This document shows, in pieces, positions 23,276 to 36,918 of a stretch of DNA of 64,000 nt (the first letter of the stretch is position 1; every line of letters begins with the position of its first letter). The position numbers and the translations under genes were made by a program. The DNA comes from Onchidella celtica (Eukaryota > Mollusca > Gastropoda > Systellommatophora > Onchidiidae). The notes under the pieces are model-generated. The model saw nothing but the letters and a program-made list of their open reading frames with translations, was not told the origin of the DNA and searched no databases. The stretch spans positions 15,009,045 through 15,073,044 of the forward strand of contig OZ007569.1 of the NCBI GenBank assembly GCA_963931925.1, given 5' to 3'.

Positions 23276-25122
23276 GTCTTCATACTGATAAGATACTATC
23301 TGATCCATACTATTTCTGTCGTTTGAGGATCTGAGTGTCTTTCTATCTCAAACAATGGGAAACAGAATGAACATCGACTCTAGAATGAACATGAAAGGGA
23401 GGTGGGAGTGGGCCATCTCAACTTTGCTCAGTGTGGAAGAACTGTCGGGTATTATTGTACTGCAAGGGGGGGGGGGGGGGGGAGGAGAAAGAATGCTAAA
23501 AAAAAAAAAATAATAAGGAAATCCTAGCGATTTCCGTTTTTACCTGTACAAACATGAAACGCGGTGAGGCATCAGAAAAATGTGCCACTGCTGCAGGGGG
23601 AAAATGTGAACAATGGTGCTGGGTTCTCTTTCTTCCTGAGACACCGCAGCGGTGGCAGTAGCGATGGGGTGGGAGAGATGAGAAATGACAAGATGGAGAG
23701 AAGAAAAAAAAAGAAGAATAAAGAACTGACTGCAAAACTGAGAAAGGCAACTGAATACGCGAAGGAGTAAGAACGGACGAATAGGCGGGTGTCCCTTTCC
23801 GAGTGCAAGTTTGGAGTGAGGGAGAAAGTCACTCAATGAATGCCAACATAATATGGGAGAAGCATAAAGGATGAATCAATACTGAACCATTCTATTAGAT
23901 AATTCATATTTAATTATGAACGTGCACAAAGGAATGTATAATTAAAACGAAAATGAAATTAACTTGGGTGCGAATGCTAAACAGCTCTATTATTTTCCTC
24001 GCCGAGAATTCAATATTGTTCTGAAAAGCGAGTTATGTGGTAATAAAATCAGAAGCGTATGTTCCATGAAATATTCTCCTTCATCACGTTGATAAATTAT
24101 GCATACCAACGTTATTCATTCAATCAAATTAACACATCAAAATATGTTCTCTCGTCGTTCTAACACGCAAATGTATACGTTTTTTATCAAATGTTCACAG
24201 TTTTTCCGAGGTCTTGTCAAGATAGGAAAACATTCTGCTAACTGACTGTTTATTGTCACCACACGAGGCGAGGTCGTGACTTCGTTAAAGTTATATTTCC
24301 GTGTCATGTTGCACGTCGTTAAGACAGCTCTACGCAGCAAGAATACACTTCCACTTCGCGCAGTAATCCAGAGCCTGGTTCCCAACTCCACCGACGACGT
24401 GCTCACTTGCCTTCAGAAAGGAACAAAGTTCCCTCCACATATTTTCTCCTACAATCTTCAGTACTATCAGTCAGTTGCACACCATTTTGAGAAGGCATTT
24501 GCCATTTGGAAGCTCTGCAGTGGAATGAAATCTTTACTGATAATTCAGCTATAATTCCTAAAACTAGTGTTATAAAAATGTTTTCTGTAATTATCATACA
24601 ATGTTTGACTGGTACATGAGAAAAAATACTATGGCATTGTGGCATATCACATTTTTATGGGCATAATTCTAATGGGAGAGAAAGCTGGGAATGGAAAGAT
24701 CTCTTTATCATCCAATTTACAGACAGAACGCATGATATATTGGAACACGAACGTGCGCATCTTCTCAGTTACTGCATGGGAAGACAGTGGTCAAGACAGC
24801 ATTGATAGTCTGAATAAGCAAAAACAAGTGTCCAGCTCAGTCTCATCCAGAGATATTTTACATTAAGAATTGGTGTAAGATATCTCTGGTGTCACCTGTA
24901 AGCATGCACGGTTGTGCATAGAATTTGCGTAATTCCACTTGTTGCCCTCTAAAATTCTGACTATTCAGCACAAGACAGACATAATCAATGCCTCAGAATT
25001 GCTGCAAATCTAGTGGCTGAATAATCTGAGATCGCTCTGTCAAAACTAAACACTCCTGTCGCTAGTACTGAGCGCTCTCTTCAACACCCTAATTAACCAC
25101 GCCAGATAAGCCTGTATCTTTG
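23276..25122. other. non-coding stretch, no gene recognised
   Basis: Contains a G homopolymer at about 23465-23482 and an A run after it. A pair of overlapping frames on both strands at 23496-23836 arises from biased composition. Frames of 74-92 codons at 24137-24866 show no recognisable domain. Confidence 0.5.
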
Positions 25123-25394
25123 GCAAAATAGACAGCATCAACATCTCAGATTCATGATAACGGAGGAATGATCTCTCCTTCCTTCAGTGTTTTCCCCAGA
25201 AATGTTCAGAAATGAAGGAAACAGAAAACGGGACGAACTGCAAACCAAACAACAATAGCGCAAATAGACAGCACCGACAGTTCATATTAATGACACGGAG
25301 GAATAATCGTTCGTTCCTTCAGTGTTTTCCCCAGAAACGTTCAGAAATGAAGAAAATAGAAAAGAGTACCAATTGAAAAACAAACAACAATGGC
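25123..25394 (+). repeat. tandem duplication, about 136-bp unit, two copies
   Basis: Unit 1 starts GCAAAATAGACAGCATCAAC at 25123 and unit 2 starts GCAAATAGACAGCACCGAC at 25260. Both contain CACGGAGGAAT or AACGGAGGAAT, CCTTCAGTGTTTTCCCCAGA, GTTCAGAAATGAAG and AACAACAATAGC or AACAACAATGGC at matching positions. Direct, adjacent and non-coding. Confidence 0.9.
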
Positions 25395-25840
25395 GTAAAC
25401 AATATTGGAGTTCCACCCTACACCAAGGCCACACAGAGAGAGAGAGAGAGAGAGAGAATCAAATTTCACTTTCAGGCATCAGTTCTAGAAAATGCAGCGA
25501 CGACGGGCAAAGTTCCACCTTGCCAATCAGTGAAGAGATCTCCAGTTTCTATAAAAAGCACTCGAGATCATAACTGGTTCAAGTTGAAGGTCGGAGAAAT
25601 GGATCGATAAGACATTTCACTGAGTATCAAAATCGGTGCCAAGCCAACTAGCGCTGTCAACACGAGCTCATTAAAACATCAATAAAGATATCGATGCTTC
25701 AGAAATCGGTCAAATCAAAGGACTTCAACAAAACAGTTGGACAAAATGCATCACTTCAAAGACTGGGGAACCACCTGTTGAGCGACCTGATAATAAATGA
25801 AAATGGTATTGGTATTAAATAATTGTACATATTTCCTGAA

Positions 25841-25947
25841 ATGAAAGAGAGAGGGAGAGAGACAGACAGAGAGACAGAGAGAGAGAGAGAGAGGAAAGAA
25901 GGGAAGAGAGACAGAGAGAGACAAGGGAGACAGAAAAGAGAGAGAGG

Positions 25948-26029
<82 letters not shown>

Positions 26030-26034
26030 AGAAA
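25841..26034 (+). repeat. (GA)n microsatellite, about 190 bp
   Basis: GA dinucleotide array with GACA and AAGG interruptions in its first half and a nearly pure second half (25948-26020). Ser/Leu and Arg/Glu frames across it are artefacts. Confidence 0.95.
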
Positions 26035-27074
26035 TGTCACTGAGAAATTAGGCTGCATGATAATAATAATACTCTGACGTCTTTACATGCTTTAGACCGG
26101 TGCTCAGCTAAACAGTCATTCCTTTACTGCTTAGACAAATCAAGCTACACATTCGATGTTGAGGCTGAATCCTGAATTTCACAACACTTCGAACGCAGCA
26201 AATTCCTTCAAATACCAAATTATCTCCCAACGTGAACTAAATCAATTTGGCACTTTTCTCATATTTTGTAAGCTCTGTTACACATTGTGACTTGATAAAA
26301 AGCCAGAAAATATATAAGAGAAGAGATCTCGGTTTTATTTTGGATTATAAATTAAATTATTCATTCGCTCACTCACTCTTCACTTTTCACCTTCCTCTCC
26401 ATCCCTCCAATCCCAGAAACATAATGGCTGTCTTTTTCCGCTCTATCATTTCATTTTTTTTTTTTCCATAAATATTTAAACACCCAGTGTTACATTTCTG
26501 GCGTTACTGCCTGTTTTGTCGTCTCAGAGGCGTCGCCAGTGGGCTCCTCCCGTCACTGCCTACAACTTATATTACTTAAAGAGCAAATGCCTGTTTTCGG
26601 AAAGGGATTAAGGAGTTTGAGTTCTGAGCTTGAGTTTAAGGGCGCGTCGTAAAATGGCCACTTTTTGCCTTTCACAATTTCTTCCTTATCTTACTTTAGG
26701 TCGATTTTTCAGTCATTCAAACTTTTACAAATGAAATGAAAGTGAAATGAAAAATCTGACGGGAAAAGGCCCGACCTTTAAAGTATGTCGATGTGTATAA
26801 TTATTATCTCGACCTCAGTTCTTCTTTGTCGTAACTCCACTGTATATTCGACGACAAACATTTGCGGGTTTGGTATTTTGATCGATAAAGAGTTAGAATA
26901 AATCGGAACTGTGAAACAGCTTGATAAGTGCCACAACGCATTTTAAACATGTGTCAGTGTGTATTTGTTATACCTCTTCCACATATTAAAAAATCTCCAG
27001 ATGTTCACAAAATGGAGAGAGAACAAACAAGAACTACTGTCGCTATATATGCATTTTATGAACATACTAAACAC
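26035..27074. other. non-coding stretch, no gene recognised
   Basis: AT-rich, with a T run at 26453-26465. No gene, SINE box or terminal repeat was recognised. Confidence 0.5.
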
Positions 27075-27250
27075 GAAGTGCATATCCGTACAACATGCTG
27101 TGCACACAATGCTATGACGTGGGCTGGGGTAGTTCTACCTGATTGGTCGAAAATGTAAGCGCTCTTCTATGAAGAAGATTCATTCACATTGTGTGTTCTA
27201 CGTCATCGAATTGTGTCCACAACATCTTGTACGGATAATTTATGCGCTTC
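27075..27250. mobile_element. hairpin element with about 50-bp inverted arms
   Basis: The left arm (27075-27120) begins GAAGTGCATATCCGTACAAC and ends ATGCTATGACGT. The right arm (27200-27250), in reverse complement, begins GAAGCGCATAAATTATCCGT and ends ATTCGATGACGT. The arms match at most positions with one small gap and surround a 79-bp loop. This looks like a palindromic MITE, although no second copy was seen and no target duplication is defined. Confidence 0.6.
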
Positions 27251-27534
27251 CTATTAAAAATTGTTTAAATCGGCTTGTATATTTCGGCCTCCTTCAAAGA
27301 GGGCAAAATACGCTGCGGGTGAGATCAAGGAGGAACGGGGTGTATTCTGGTAAACAAGCAGCTGAATTACCTATGACATGGTTGTGCACCCCGAGTATGT
27401 CACGGGTTGAACAAAGAGTCCGAGTTGAGTCTGAGTTTGGAGAGAGCACGCTGACGCAATAACGGTCGCATCATGCTGGGAAGAAGCAAGCCCATAGGGT
27501 ACTCGTATACTGGAAGAAGACCTTACCAGGAGCG

Positions 27535-28085
27535 TAAACCAAGTTGAACAGAGAGTCTCGGTGGAATGGTGGGGGGGGGGGGGAGGGGGGGGCTGCATTC
27601 TTTTCATAAATTCAACTAAGAAAAAAAAAATAAACATAATTCTATTTACGCCTTGATCTTTCTTCAGTTTAATGTGTACTGTTATCTTCACCTCAAGTCT
27701 ATCACGGACTGAACAGAGTAGACATGGTTGGCTTGGGAAGATGACAGAGGGTCCATTTTATTTACACCACTGCATTCTTTTACTAAATTCAACTTAAAAT
27801 ATAAAAACGAAGATATTTCTAATTATGACCCGTTTATTCATCAGTGCAATGCGCACTTCTATTCCCATCTCAAGTACATGTATGTCATGGATTGAACAGA
27901 AAGTGGACCACAGAGAGAGAGAGAGGGGGAGGGGGCGGTGGGGGCTCATGTCATCTACGCCACTGCATTCCTTTCATAAATTCAACTTTAAAATAAAATG
28001 AAAAATAAATGAATGAAAAGCCAAGATAATTCTATTTAGGACCCGCACCTTCATCAGCCTAATGTGTACAGTTGCCACCTCCAGG
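27535..28085 (+). repeat. tandem repeat, about 177-193 bp unit, about three copies
   Basis: CTGCATTCTTTTCATAAATT-like motifs occur at 27593, 27770 and 27963. Each is preceded by a TTGAACAGA or CTGAACAGA motif and a G-rich run, and followed by an AATTCTATTTA or TTTCTAATTATG segment and a CTTCATCAG/CTTCAGTTTAATG segment. A decayed unit may precede at 27400. The G-rich part differs strongly in length between units. Confidence 0.8.
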
Positions 28086-28352
28086 GCCCATTTTTCAGGG
28101 CAGTCAGACGTATAAATCTGGACCAGTGTGAAAAGCCTATGTTTTAATGGGCATGCGCAGCGTGATGGGAGAGGAAAACAAAAACAAAAAATAGACATCC
28201 ACTGGCAGTTTATGGGGCGCGGCTTCTCGGACTTTGGAACGTGTAAAAACAAAAACAAAAAACCGGGGGGGGGGGGGGGTGAGGCGGATTGACAAAAGAA
28301 AAAAAAAATGTGATACGCATGAGATGTGACAAAAACCTGGATGGTCGATGCC

Positions 28353-28411
28353 AATACTTGTGTGTATGTGTGTGTGTGTGTGTGTACGCATGCATGTGTG
28401 TGTGTGCACGC
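28353..28411 (+). repeat. (TG)n microsatellite with a purine/pyrimidine-alternating tail
   Basis: TGTGTGTATGTGTGTGTGTG runs into GCATGCATG and CACGCGCGCG, all strictly alternating purine and pyrimidine bases. Such tracts can adopt left-handed DNA under supercoiling. Confidence 0.9.
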
Positions 28412-28552
28412 GCGCGAACATGAGTGTGTCTCTGTGAGCGAATGTACAGGGTTAAAATGTAGAATGTAGAGAGATAATTAATTATGATCGATAGGTTCCC
28501 ATGTATGCCAATGAAAGTTGTATTGGTTTCCCGTTAAATGAATAACATGATA

Positions 28553-28842
<290 letters not shown>

Positions 28843-29309
28843 GGGAAAAGCCTGAGAACTGAGAGACAGAGATAAAACGAAAGAGAGAGAGGGAGAGCGC
28901 TCGGGGGGGGGGGGGGTGCATGGGATGTGGGATGGTAGAGATATTTGCTGCCATGTAAAAAAACACAGCAATGATAACATGTGCACGTGTGAGTAAGCAA
29001 GAAAGTGCGCTGTTCTGCGAAGACAATGCTAATTGAGTTGCATATCGCCCGCAGGTAAAACCGGCAGGGATTGAAAACAAACTAGTTCACCGTGCCAAGG
29101 CAAAGGGATAAGCAACAGGAAAAAAAAACCCAGGGAAATTAGGTTACAAGCAGTTATCTTTTAAGTTGTTTTTTTTTTTTTCTCGAACTAATTAGTCCTG
29201 GTCTTTTTGGCTGTGTAGCTCCGTTCTTTGCTGGTCTACCGGGTGTTCCAAACATTCCATTTGGACTCCTAATGGGAGAGGAAGCTAGGGATGGAAACAC
29301 CTCATAAAC

Positions 29310-29960
29310 TTTCTTACTTACAAATCCTTCTAGGTGTTTCCTGTCACGTTTGGACTCCCCAGTTGTTACCTGTCTTTTGGACTCCCTAGTTGTTACCTGT
29401 CTTTTGGACTCCCTAGTTGTTACCTGTCTTTTGGACTCCCCTAGTTGTTAAATGCCTTTTGGACCCTCTAGTTGTTTTTGGACTCCCTAGTTGTTGTTGT
29501 TTTTCTTTTTAACCTGTCCTTTGGATCACTTTGTTGTCTTTTGGACTCTCTAGTTGTTCCCTGTCCTTTGGGCATCCTCTTTGCTATCTGTCTCTTAAAT
29601 CCCCTAGTTTTTTGGACTCGCTGTCTAGTTACCCGTCGTTTCTACTCCTTAATTATTACCTGTCTTCTAGACTGCCTAGTTATCTTTTGAACTTCTTAGT
29701 CGTTACCTATCTTTTGGACCCCCAAATTCTCTTTTGGACTCTCTGGTTGTTTCCCTGGTTGACTTTTTGATTCCTTAGTTGTCTTTTTGGCTCCTCAGTT
29801 GTTACCTGTCCATTGGACTCCCTACTTATTATCTGTACTTTGGACTCCCTAGTTGTCTTTTGGACTCATTAGTTGTCTTTTAGACTTCCTAGTTGACTTT
29901 TTGACTCCCTCGCTGTCACCTGTCTTTTGGACTCTCTGGTTGTTACCTGTCTTTTAGGCG
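29310..29960 (+). repeat. 27-bp minisatellite, degenerate, more than 20 units
   Basis: The unit reads approximately TTTTGGACTCCCTAGTTGTT followed by ACCTGTC. It is near-perfect at 29375-29460 and then degenerates with deletions of the ACCTGTC part. It gives a Phe/Leu/Ser-rich plus-strand frame of no significance. Confidence 0.9.
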
Positions 29961-30044
29961 CCGTGTCCTTTTATTCACATTTCCACCTGCTGGTGACCTC
30001 TCTGGTTGGAATCACTGACATGACCTAAACTCTCAATATTATTT

Positions 30045-30290
30045 GGACTCAAGCCTTATCTGATTTTAGTCGCTAATCATCTCTTACTGTTCTTTTTGAA
30101 ACGTCGTTTTAATCCCTCTTAATTCTTCTCACTGATAGATCCGATTTTAATCGCTATTAACTATTTTCAATGTAACTTAATTGTAATCGCTATTAATCTT
30201 TTAATTGTCCTCTTTCTCACCTCATTGTAATCTCTATTAATTCTTCTCTTTCGAATCTCATTTTAAGCGTTGTTACTTGTTCTCTCCTAC
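30045..30290 (+). repeat. degenerate tandem repeat, roughly 50-60 bp spacing
   Basis: ATTTTAATCGCTATTAA-like motifs recur near 30055, 30105, 30140, 30180 and 30225, each followed by TTCTTCTC or a similar pyrimidine piece. Units are eroded and the period is irregular. Confidence 0.55.
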
Positions 30291-31838
30291 CTCTTTTGTT
30301 CTAATCTCCGAAGAGCCCCCCCCCCCGCCCCCGGCCCCCACTCCATTTGGTTGTGTTAACGTTTTCCCCTTTCCCAATTACTCTATCCCTTCCCTCCCCC
30401 CGGATCTGATGCGCCCCCCCCTCACACACACACACAGACACACACGTCACGCTGCGAATGTTGAGTAAGGATGAGCGGTTTCTCAACATTTCCTGTTTAC
30501 ACCCGCGGAATGGCTTGTTTCTGCAAATGTAATAGACTGCGACTCGTTAGCTGGATGCAAATCTTGTCAGATGTGCCCCGCTGGCGGGATGCATGCAGAT
30601 CTCTAATCGATGGAATGGGAATCAAACTATGGTATCCAGACATATACACCCTCGCTATCAAACGCTCGTTTTTCTGGCGTAAGGAAGAATGTTACAACAT
30701 CAAGTCTTAGAGCTCCTGAGATTTTTCGTCTCTGATTTTAAACATGAGCCAGTTGACGTTTTCACTGTCGGCCTTTTTATGGAGACCTTACTACTGCAGC
30801 TTGTAGCAGCTGTGACTATGACAGCCAAGCCACTACTTATAATAGTGTTGTCACGTCTAATGCCTACCTACTATCACTACCAAAAGCACTATAAGATCAC
30901 TTTTGTCCTCTGCAATTCGCTTCAACGAGACATCACAGCTAGATGTGTGCCATATTTGTCTCAGATTCCATGCATCGCCATGTTACTTCATGTAAAAAGT
31001 CTGGGTTTTTTGAGTCATCATATATTTATTTATTGATGCGTTAAATGTATATGCTCCTCAATATGAAAGGACACTGAAAACTGAATTTATCCTAGATGTG
31101 TTTTTCCAACGCACGTCGGTACCGTGTCTTTGTTTCTCAACCTCCATGATTAAAGCACCATTTTGTCAGTTAAGTGCAGGACGTGATTATGTCCTTATTT
31201 GTGACAATGGCGATATTCAGTTCTCGCACTAACTCGACGATTTTAAAATGTTCAGAAAGACAACGGCGAAAGAAGTATTTCTTTTCCATTTCAAGACAAG
31301 GACATAACCCTATCCCCGTCTGAGATCGTACGATCAATGTGTTACTTGAAAAACAGGCTAGTAAATCAAAGCTTTTAAATCATTAACATCTATTTGGCGC
31401 AAAATCTGGACTTGACGGGGGGAAAAGCAGAATTTTTCATTTCCGACAATTCCTGTTAAGAAAACGTTAAAAAAAAAAAAACACAAAAATTCTTGTTAAG
31501 TGTGTGTGTGTTATAATCTGCATTGATTCGAGCGACGTTTGCAAATGTATAAGTTTGGACATTTTTCTCAAATTTCATCTCTGTATGACATGTAAAGCCC
31601 TGCAAGTTATGGAAACGTCCAATGTATGGGGGATAATCTCAAAGAATTCAAAACTCCAATTCCGGACATCCTCTTTCATGCACGGAAGAGCAGATTCACA
31701 TGTCCTCTCCAGTCTATAGACTGAGATGTTAGGCTATAGAAATTCGCTAAGACACTGATCATTTACAGACGTTTCTGAGGGAAACAGTTTTCCAAGAAGC
31801 AGAAAACGGACGCCTAGAATAATCATAATCGTCTAAAG
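30291..31838. other. non-coding stretch, no gene recognised
   Basis: Starts with C-rich and CA-rich runs (30316-30340, 30415-30445). The plus-strand frames at 30471-30710 and 30689-31036 lack any recognisable domain. The second has a hydrophobic stretch, but one frame of 115 codons is expected by chance here. Confidence 0.45.
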
Positions 31839-32501
31839 CAGCGGTTCTCAACAGTTTTTGTCCTATGCCCCACTTCAATTTTCCAAAGAAACCTGCGCCC
31901 TACAATGCTCGGTCAAAGTTGGTATACACTATACAAAGATATTTTTTTAAAAATCACGTATACAGTATGTATACACTCAAAAAGAGTTTTCATTGAAACG
32001 CTAGTATCGAGCGATCAAGAAGACGCATAACCTGCGAGGTTGCGCATAACCATTAACCCTAATACTGCCAATAGCCATTTAAACTAGCTAATTTTTCAAA
32101 ACTGGTGTAGTTATACAACCAATATCTGCTTTCCAGGTATTTATACTTTGGTGGGTTTTCCAGATCAACACAAGCTAAAAATGCATGCCAGATGTATTAG
32201 ATTACCGCTTGCAGGTGAAAAAAAAACCCATGGCAGTGCACAATAGCTCTTCCTTGGCAGTGATAGGGTTAAAGTCATGCATCTGTTAAGTTCCATGTTT
32301 TGGTCCGAGCTGAACAAGGAAACTACCAACATGACGTAAACGTAAACGAACAACAATTTATCTTTACAGTTAAGTTAACATACACTATGACATTAAGTGT
32401 GCTATGAAAAATCTCTACGTCCTTTTCTGATGTCCTACGCCCCTACGAAATTTTGCTATGCCCCAGCGGGTGGGGCGTGCGCCCCGCACTGAGAACCAGT
32501 G
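31839..32501 (+). mobile_element. hAT-type non-autonomous element, 663 bp
   Basis: The left end CAGCGGTTCTCAACAG and the right end (reverse complement CACTGGTTCTCAGTG) are classic hAT termini. Flanks are GTCTAAAG (31831-31838) and CTCTAAAT (32502-32509), an 8-bp target duplication with two mismatches. Near both ends are TATGCCCCA/GCGCCC motifs that pair with each other. No transposase frame is present. A second, TTAA-type element (32057-32267) is nested inside it. Confidence 0.85.
32057..32267 (+). mobile_element. TTAA-flanked piggyBac-like MITE nested in a hAT element
   Basis: The left end CCCTAATACTGCCAATAG and the right end (reverse complement CCCTATCACTGCCAAGGA) give an inverted repeat of about 15 bp. 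TTAA lies on both sides (32053-32056 and 32268-32271), the exact target used by piggyBac elements. It is 211 bp with no coding capacity and lies wholly inside the hAT at 31839-32501, so it inserted later. Confidence 0.8.
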
Positions 32502-32509
32502 CTCTAAAT

Positions 32510-33260
<751 letters not shown>

Positions 33261-33639
33261 CTGCAAAACTAAAGCCGATTACATTATAAACTCCGAGAGA
33301 AAGCCGAAACTATGAGATGATCATGAAATAAATGGGACTCCGGGCGACATCAGGGGGGTAAAGAGAAGGGATCGGATATAAAACGAAAGTGACAATAAAG
33401 TCAGAAGGACAAACAGGAGTCACACATGGGCCTGCAATCAGCAGATTAATGCCTGCGGTGGTAGACAAATATTGCACGTAAACTAGATGGCACTTAATGC
33501 AATGATATGCACATAATGCTACGTTCATGTACGCAGAACCTCGTGGTTGACGCCACACATTCCAGACAGACGAGGGCAAATAAGTAAAAAGGCCCACAAG
33601 TCATGGCTCTTCTATTTTTTTGGACACGTTTGGGACAGG

Positions 33640-33835
33640 GTTTTGACCCTCGTGAGTCTATATCAGGGTTACGAGCTGGACCCCCGCCAGATCGCCGAAG
33701 AGTGAGTTGCCTTCAAAGAACTGCGAGATATCTTTTATTGGTGGACGCCGCCCCTAGCTGGAATTCAGACCTGAGAACTCTTGCATCTGGGTCAAGCACT
33801 CTGGGTACTGCGGCGGTTTATAAATAATGCGTGGT
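33640..33835 (-). mobile_element. possible eroded tRNA-derived SINE (minus)
   Basis: Read on the minus strand, the 5' part contains CCGCAGTACCCAGAGTGCTT and, about 40 bp on, AGGTCTGAATTCCAGC, an approximate B box at tRNA-like spacing. The following sequence to 33640 is repeat-like but unplaced. The boxes are degenerate, so this stays tentative. Confidence 0.35.
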
Positions 33836-36487
33836 TGTTTTTTTCCTTTTGCTTTCAGATGTGTTAAAAGAAACGAAAACGACAATATCTTGGTGGTTTG
33901 AATATTTGAAAAACATTCAGAACTGTTTTCCATCAAAAAAGATACCATTTTATGCCATTCGTGTTCAAATACACATTTGGAAATGACTGACGACTTGTTT
34001 TAACCTCAAGTACTGTATCAATCTGTGTTCTGTCGCTGCCAGTGTCCTTGAAGCTGTGCTTGTTTTTGCTCGAACTAGGCATATTTCTCGTCGAAGGTAA
34101 AGAACGAATTTGCTTCTAATTCCGAAACGTTCACAATAATTTTAACTGACTCATTTTTAATACCGTCGTTTACTTTTTCTTCTTTTCTTTTTCATAGCCA
34201 ATGCCCTCCAAACAATTGTTTATCGATCTAATATTATAGTTTTCAGAAGGTAAATCACGTCCTGAATATAACATGGTTATTTTGTTTCACGGGATACTAC
34301 GCGAGTGCTTTTTATTTATTCATTCTTTTTTTGGCACCATACGCCACACAGCATAAAGTCTAAATACCAAAAATGCCACAGGATCAAGGACCACAGCGTC
34401 GTAGGACACGAAAGTAATCCCGTCATGAACTCACGGCTAAATCTGTCTTAAGGTATGGTGCGCATTGGAACTGGCCGAAAAATCTCAAAAACCCTTTCCA
34501 AACAAAAAGCGGACGCAACAGAACAAATACCCTAAGACCACAAAATGATTACTGTGGTCTCTCTCTCTTCTCATCCTTTAAACCAGTCTCGCATTTTGAT
34601 GTACCAAGAGAACCAAATGCATGGCAAACGTTTACGTCCAACGTGCATTTGAAATCTGACAGAAAAGATCTCTATGCTACCTGCAAAGTCTGGAACTGGA
34701 AAATAACAATTTCATTTTGGGAAAATTGATTCGATGTTCTGTTTCAATCTATCTCAAATGCTATACTTTAGTTCAGTCTTAACAAGTTTAGAAGGGAGAT
34801 ATTCACAACTGTAGAGCTTTCGAAAAGTCACTGGAGTCTGTTATGCTTGCATGATCTGATATATGGTGCATTCAAAATGCACTATCGGTATTCGAAGATG
34901 AATCTGTTTCTCCGGTGTAGAGGAAAATAGCCCAGACATTTTCGATTTATTGATGGGACTGCATTAAAGTATCTCTGTAAAATGCATATAGCCATTATAC
35001 AAAACATATTTATTTTTGGGTTCTCCTCTTTTATTGTCAGAACGTCGGGGAATTTTTTGTCTGGGACCTTATTCAGGTGTGCAGTTATATTTGGAACCCC
35101 CATTTCAATTTCAAAAATAAAGGAAACGATTTTTCCCCCTTTCGTTTGAGTCCCGGTGGAATATCGAATAGATTTTCTTTTCCTGGACTTGTTCTTGGTG
35201 TTTTCTAGCTGTAAACTAACACAATCTACCATGAGGAGGGACAACAAGATTATTATAATGAGAAAACGGCGAAGTAGAAAGCCGGTGGGGGGAGGGGGCG
35301 GATGGGGGGGGGGTGTCAAAGTGTCATGAAGGTGGCCATTTTTATCGTATCATATTTGCACCGGGGAGGGGGAAATTAAATGGGGTTCCAATGTATTCTC
35401 ACACCGGCTTCCCAGGCTTCATTCCAGTTTGGTTTGACACTGTAATATACCCTAACTACTGTTCATTATCGTCTTTGGCATAACTGTGACCGAAGTATTC
35501 AAACGTTCGTGGCAAATTATTGCTTTTTCAGATTAAACAACGTGCCCAGTATACGGCTAACTTAATTATTCTTGGACACTGACAAAATCAGATTTTCAAG
35601 GTGCAGTACTTTGCCGATGAAACAGGCCAGGTTTTCGAACAATTGCATGTTAAATAGGATGCCACTGGCCGCCACACATTTGACTGTTTGGAAAGCAAAC
35701 AAATGGATAGCATTTTCGCCAGTTTAAAATGTCAGTCGGCCTTTCAGGATCAACAAATAAAACACACAAACATCCAAATCCCAATTAAACAGTAATTGTC
35801 GACTAAACGGATGATTGTTAGCGATTGTATCTTCTCTCTCGTTCTCTCTCGCACGTTTCGAAAGGCAGAGGTAAAGAGGAGCTGCAGGCCTAGGTGGGAA
35901 ACATAGAAGAGTATGGCGTACCAAAGGCATGTTGCTCTGGCATAAAACATTATCTATAAATGGTTCGCGATTTACACTAATCACACTAACAAGCAAACAA
36001 ACATTCGAACACACACCGAACGCATGATTTTGTTCAGCTTGTGATGAGCCAAAAATGTCAATGGATCGGACAAACAAAATGGTAAACACAAAGGAAAACT
36101 GAAAGAACGAATATAACTCTCTCTCTCTCTCTCTCTCCTCTCCCCCCTTTCCACCTCCGCCACCCCTACACACACACACACACAGACACACACACAACAT
36201 CACTTTGGCAGGAGCAAAGCAATGAGGGCCATTGCATCCACAAAAACTAAACCTGGAAGATACGAGGGCTATACTGACTCGCAAACTCCAGCCAAAAAAC
36301 ACCGGTGAGCGGTCAGACTGACATACATTCTGGCAGACTAAAGCCAAAAGCAGAAAAAAACAAAGGCATAGGAGATAAAAGATCTTAAATGGCACGCGAG
36401 AGAGAGAGTGAGACAGAGACAGACAGACAGGGACACTGTGAGAGAGGGAGTCAGATCTGGTTTATAACTGAAGTAGGAATAGCTTAA
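33836..36487. other. non-coding stretch, no gene recognised
   Basis: AT-rich unique-looking sequence. G-rich runs at 35283-35312 generate a Pro-rich start to a 145-codon minus-strand frame (34882-35319) with no known domain. TC and CA microsatellites lie at 36115-36137 and 36170-36196 and create another long minus-strand frame. Confidence 0.5.
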
Positions 36488-36918
36488 CCCTTAACTTGTC
36501 AACCCTGGAAAGCGGTCAGAAATTTCAAATTCCTGTTACTTTGAGATATGATGACAAGTAGTTTCAAGAACAGGGAAACATTAACTTTCTACCACGGACT
36601 TTCACTGTTCTATAATTCTACATGCAACATTACAGTTGACAATTCATCTTACAATGAAAAGGTTCTATCTCCACTTTTTGGCTGAACTGAGTGATACACT
36701 ACACACTACCTGCGCAGGCCATCTCCACTGAGTGTCAAAGTATCAAGGATGTGTAATTTGTAGGTATTACTAAACAGAAAAAAAAAGTCGTATCATCAAA
36801 AGCTATAGACACATGAAACTTCAATCATCAATTTGTGAAAAGTTGACAGAAGGGAGTTAGAACCTTGTCATTCTAAGCGGACCATTTGACAAGTCAGGAG
36901 TGCCTGGCATTGAAAGGG
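36488..36918 (+). mobile_element. TTAA-flanked piggyBac-like element, 431 bp
   Basis: TTAA lies at 36484-36487 and 36919-36922. The left end is CCCTTAACTTGTCAACCC and the right end in reverse complement starts CCCTTTCAATGCC, then GACTTGTCAAATGG. The inverted repeat holds if about 18 bp is missing from the left arm. No coding content. This is a plausible member of the same class as 32057 and 39410. Confidence 0.5.

Noticed and set aside
30689-31036. A 115-codon plus-strand frame with a hydrophobic stretch
   Set aside because: No domain, no splice context, and its length is within chance expectation for 64 kb of six-frame sequence.
34882-35319. A 145-codon minus-strand frame with a possible signal-like start
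   Set aside because: The start lies in a G-rich run, no family resemblance was found, and flanks give no gene context.
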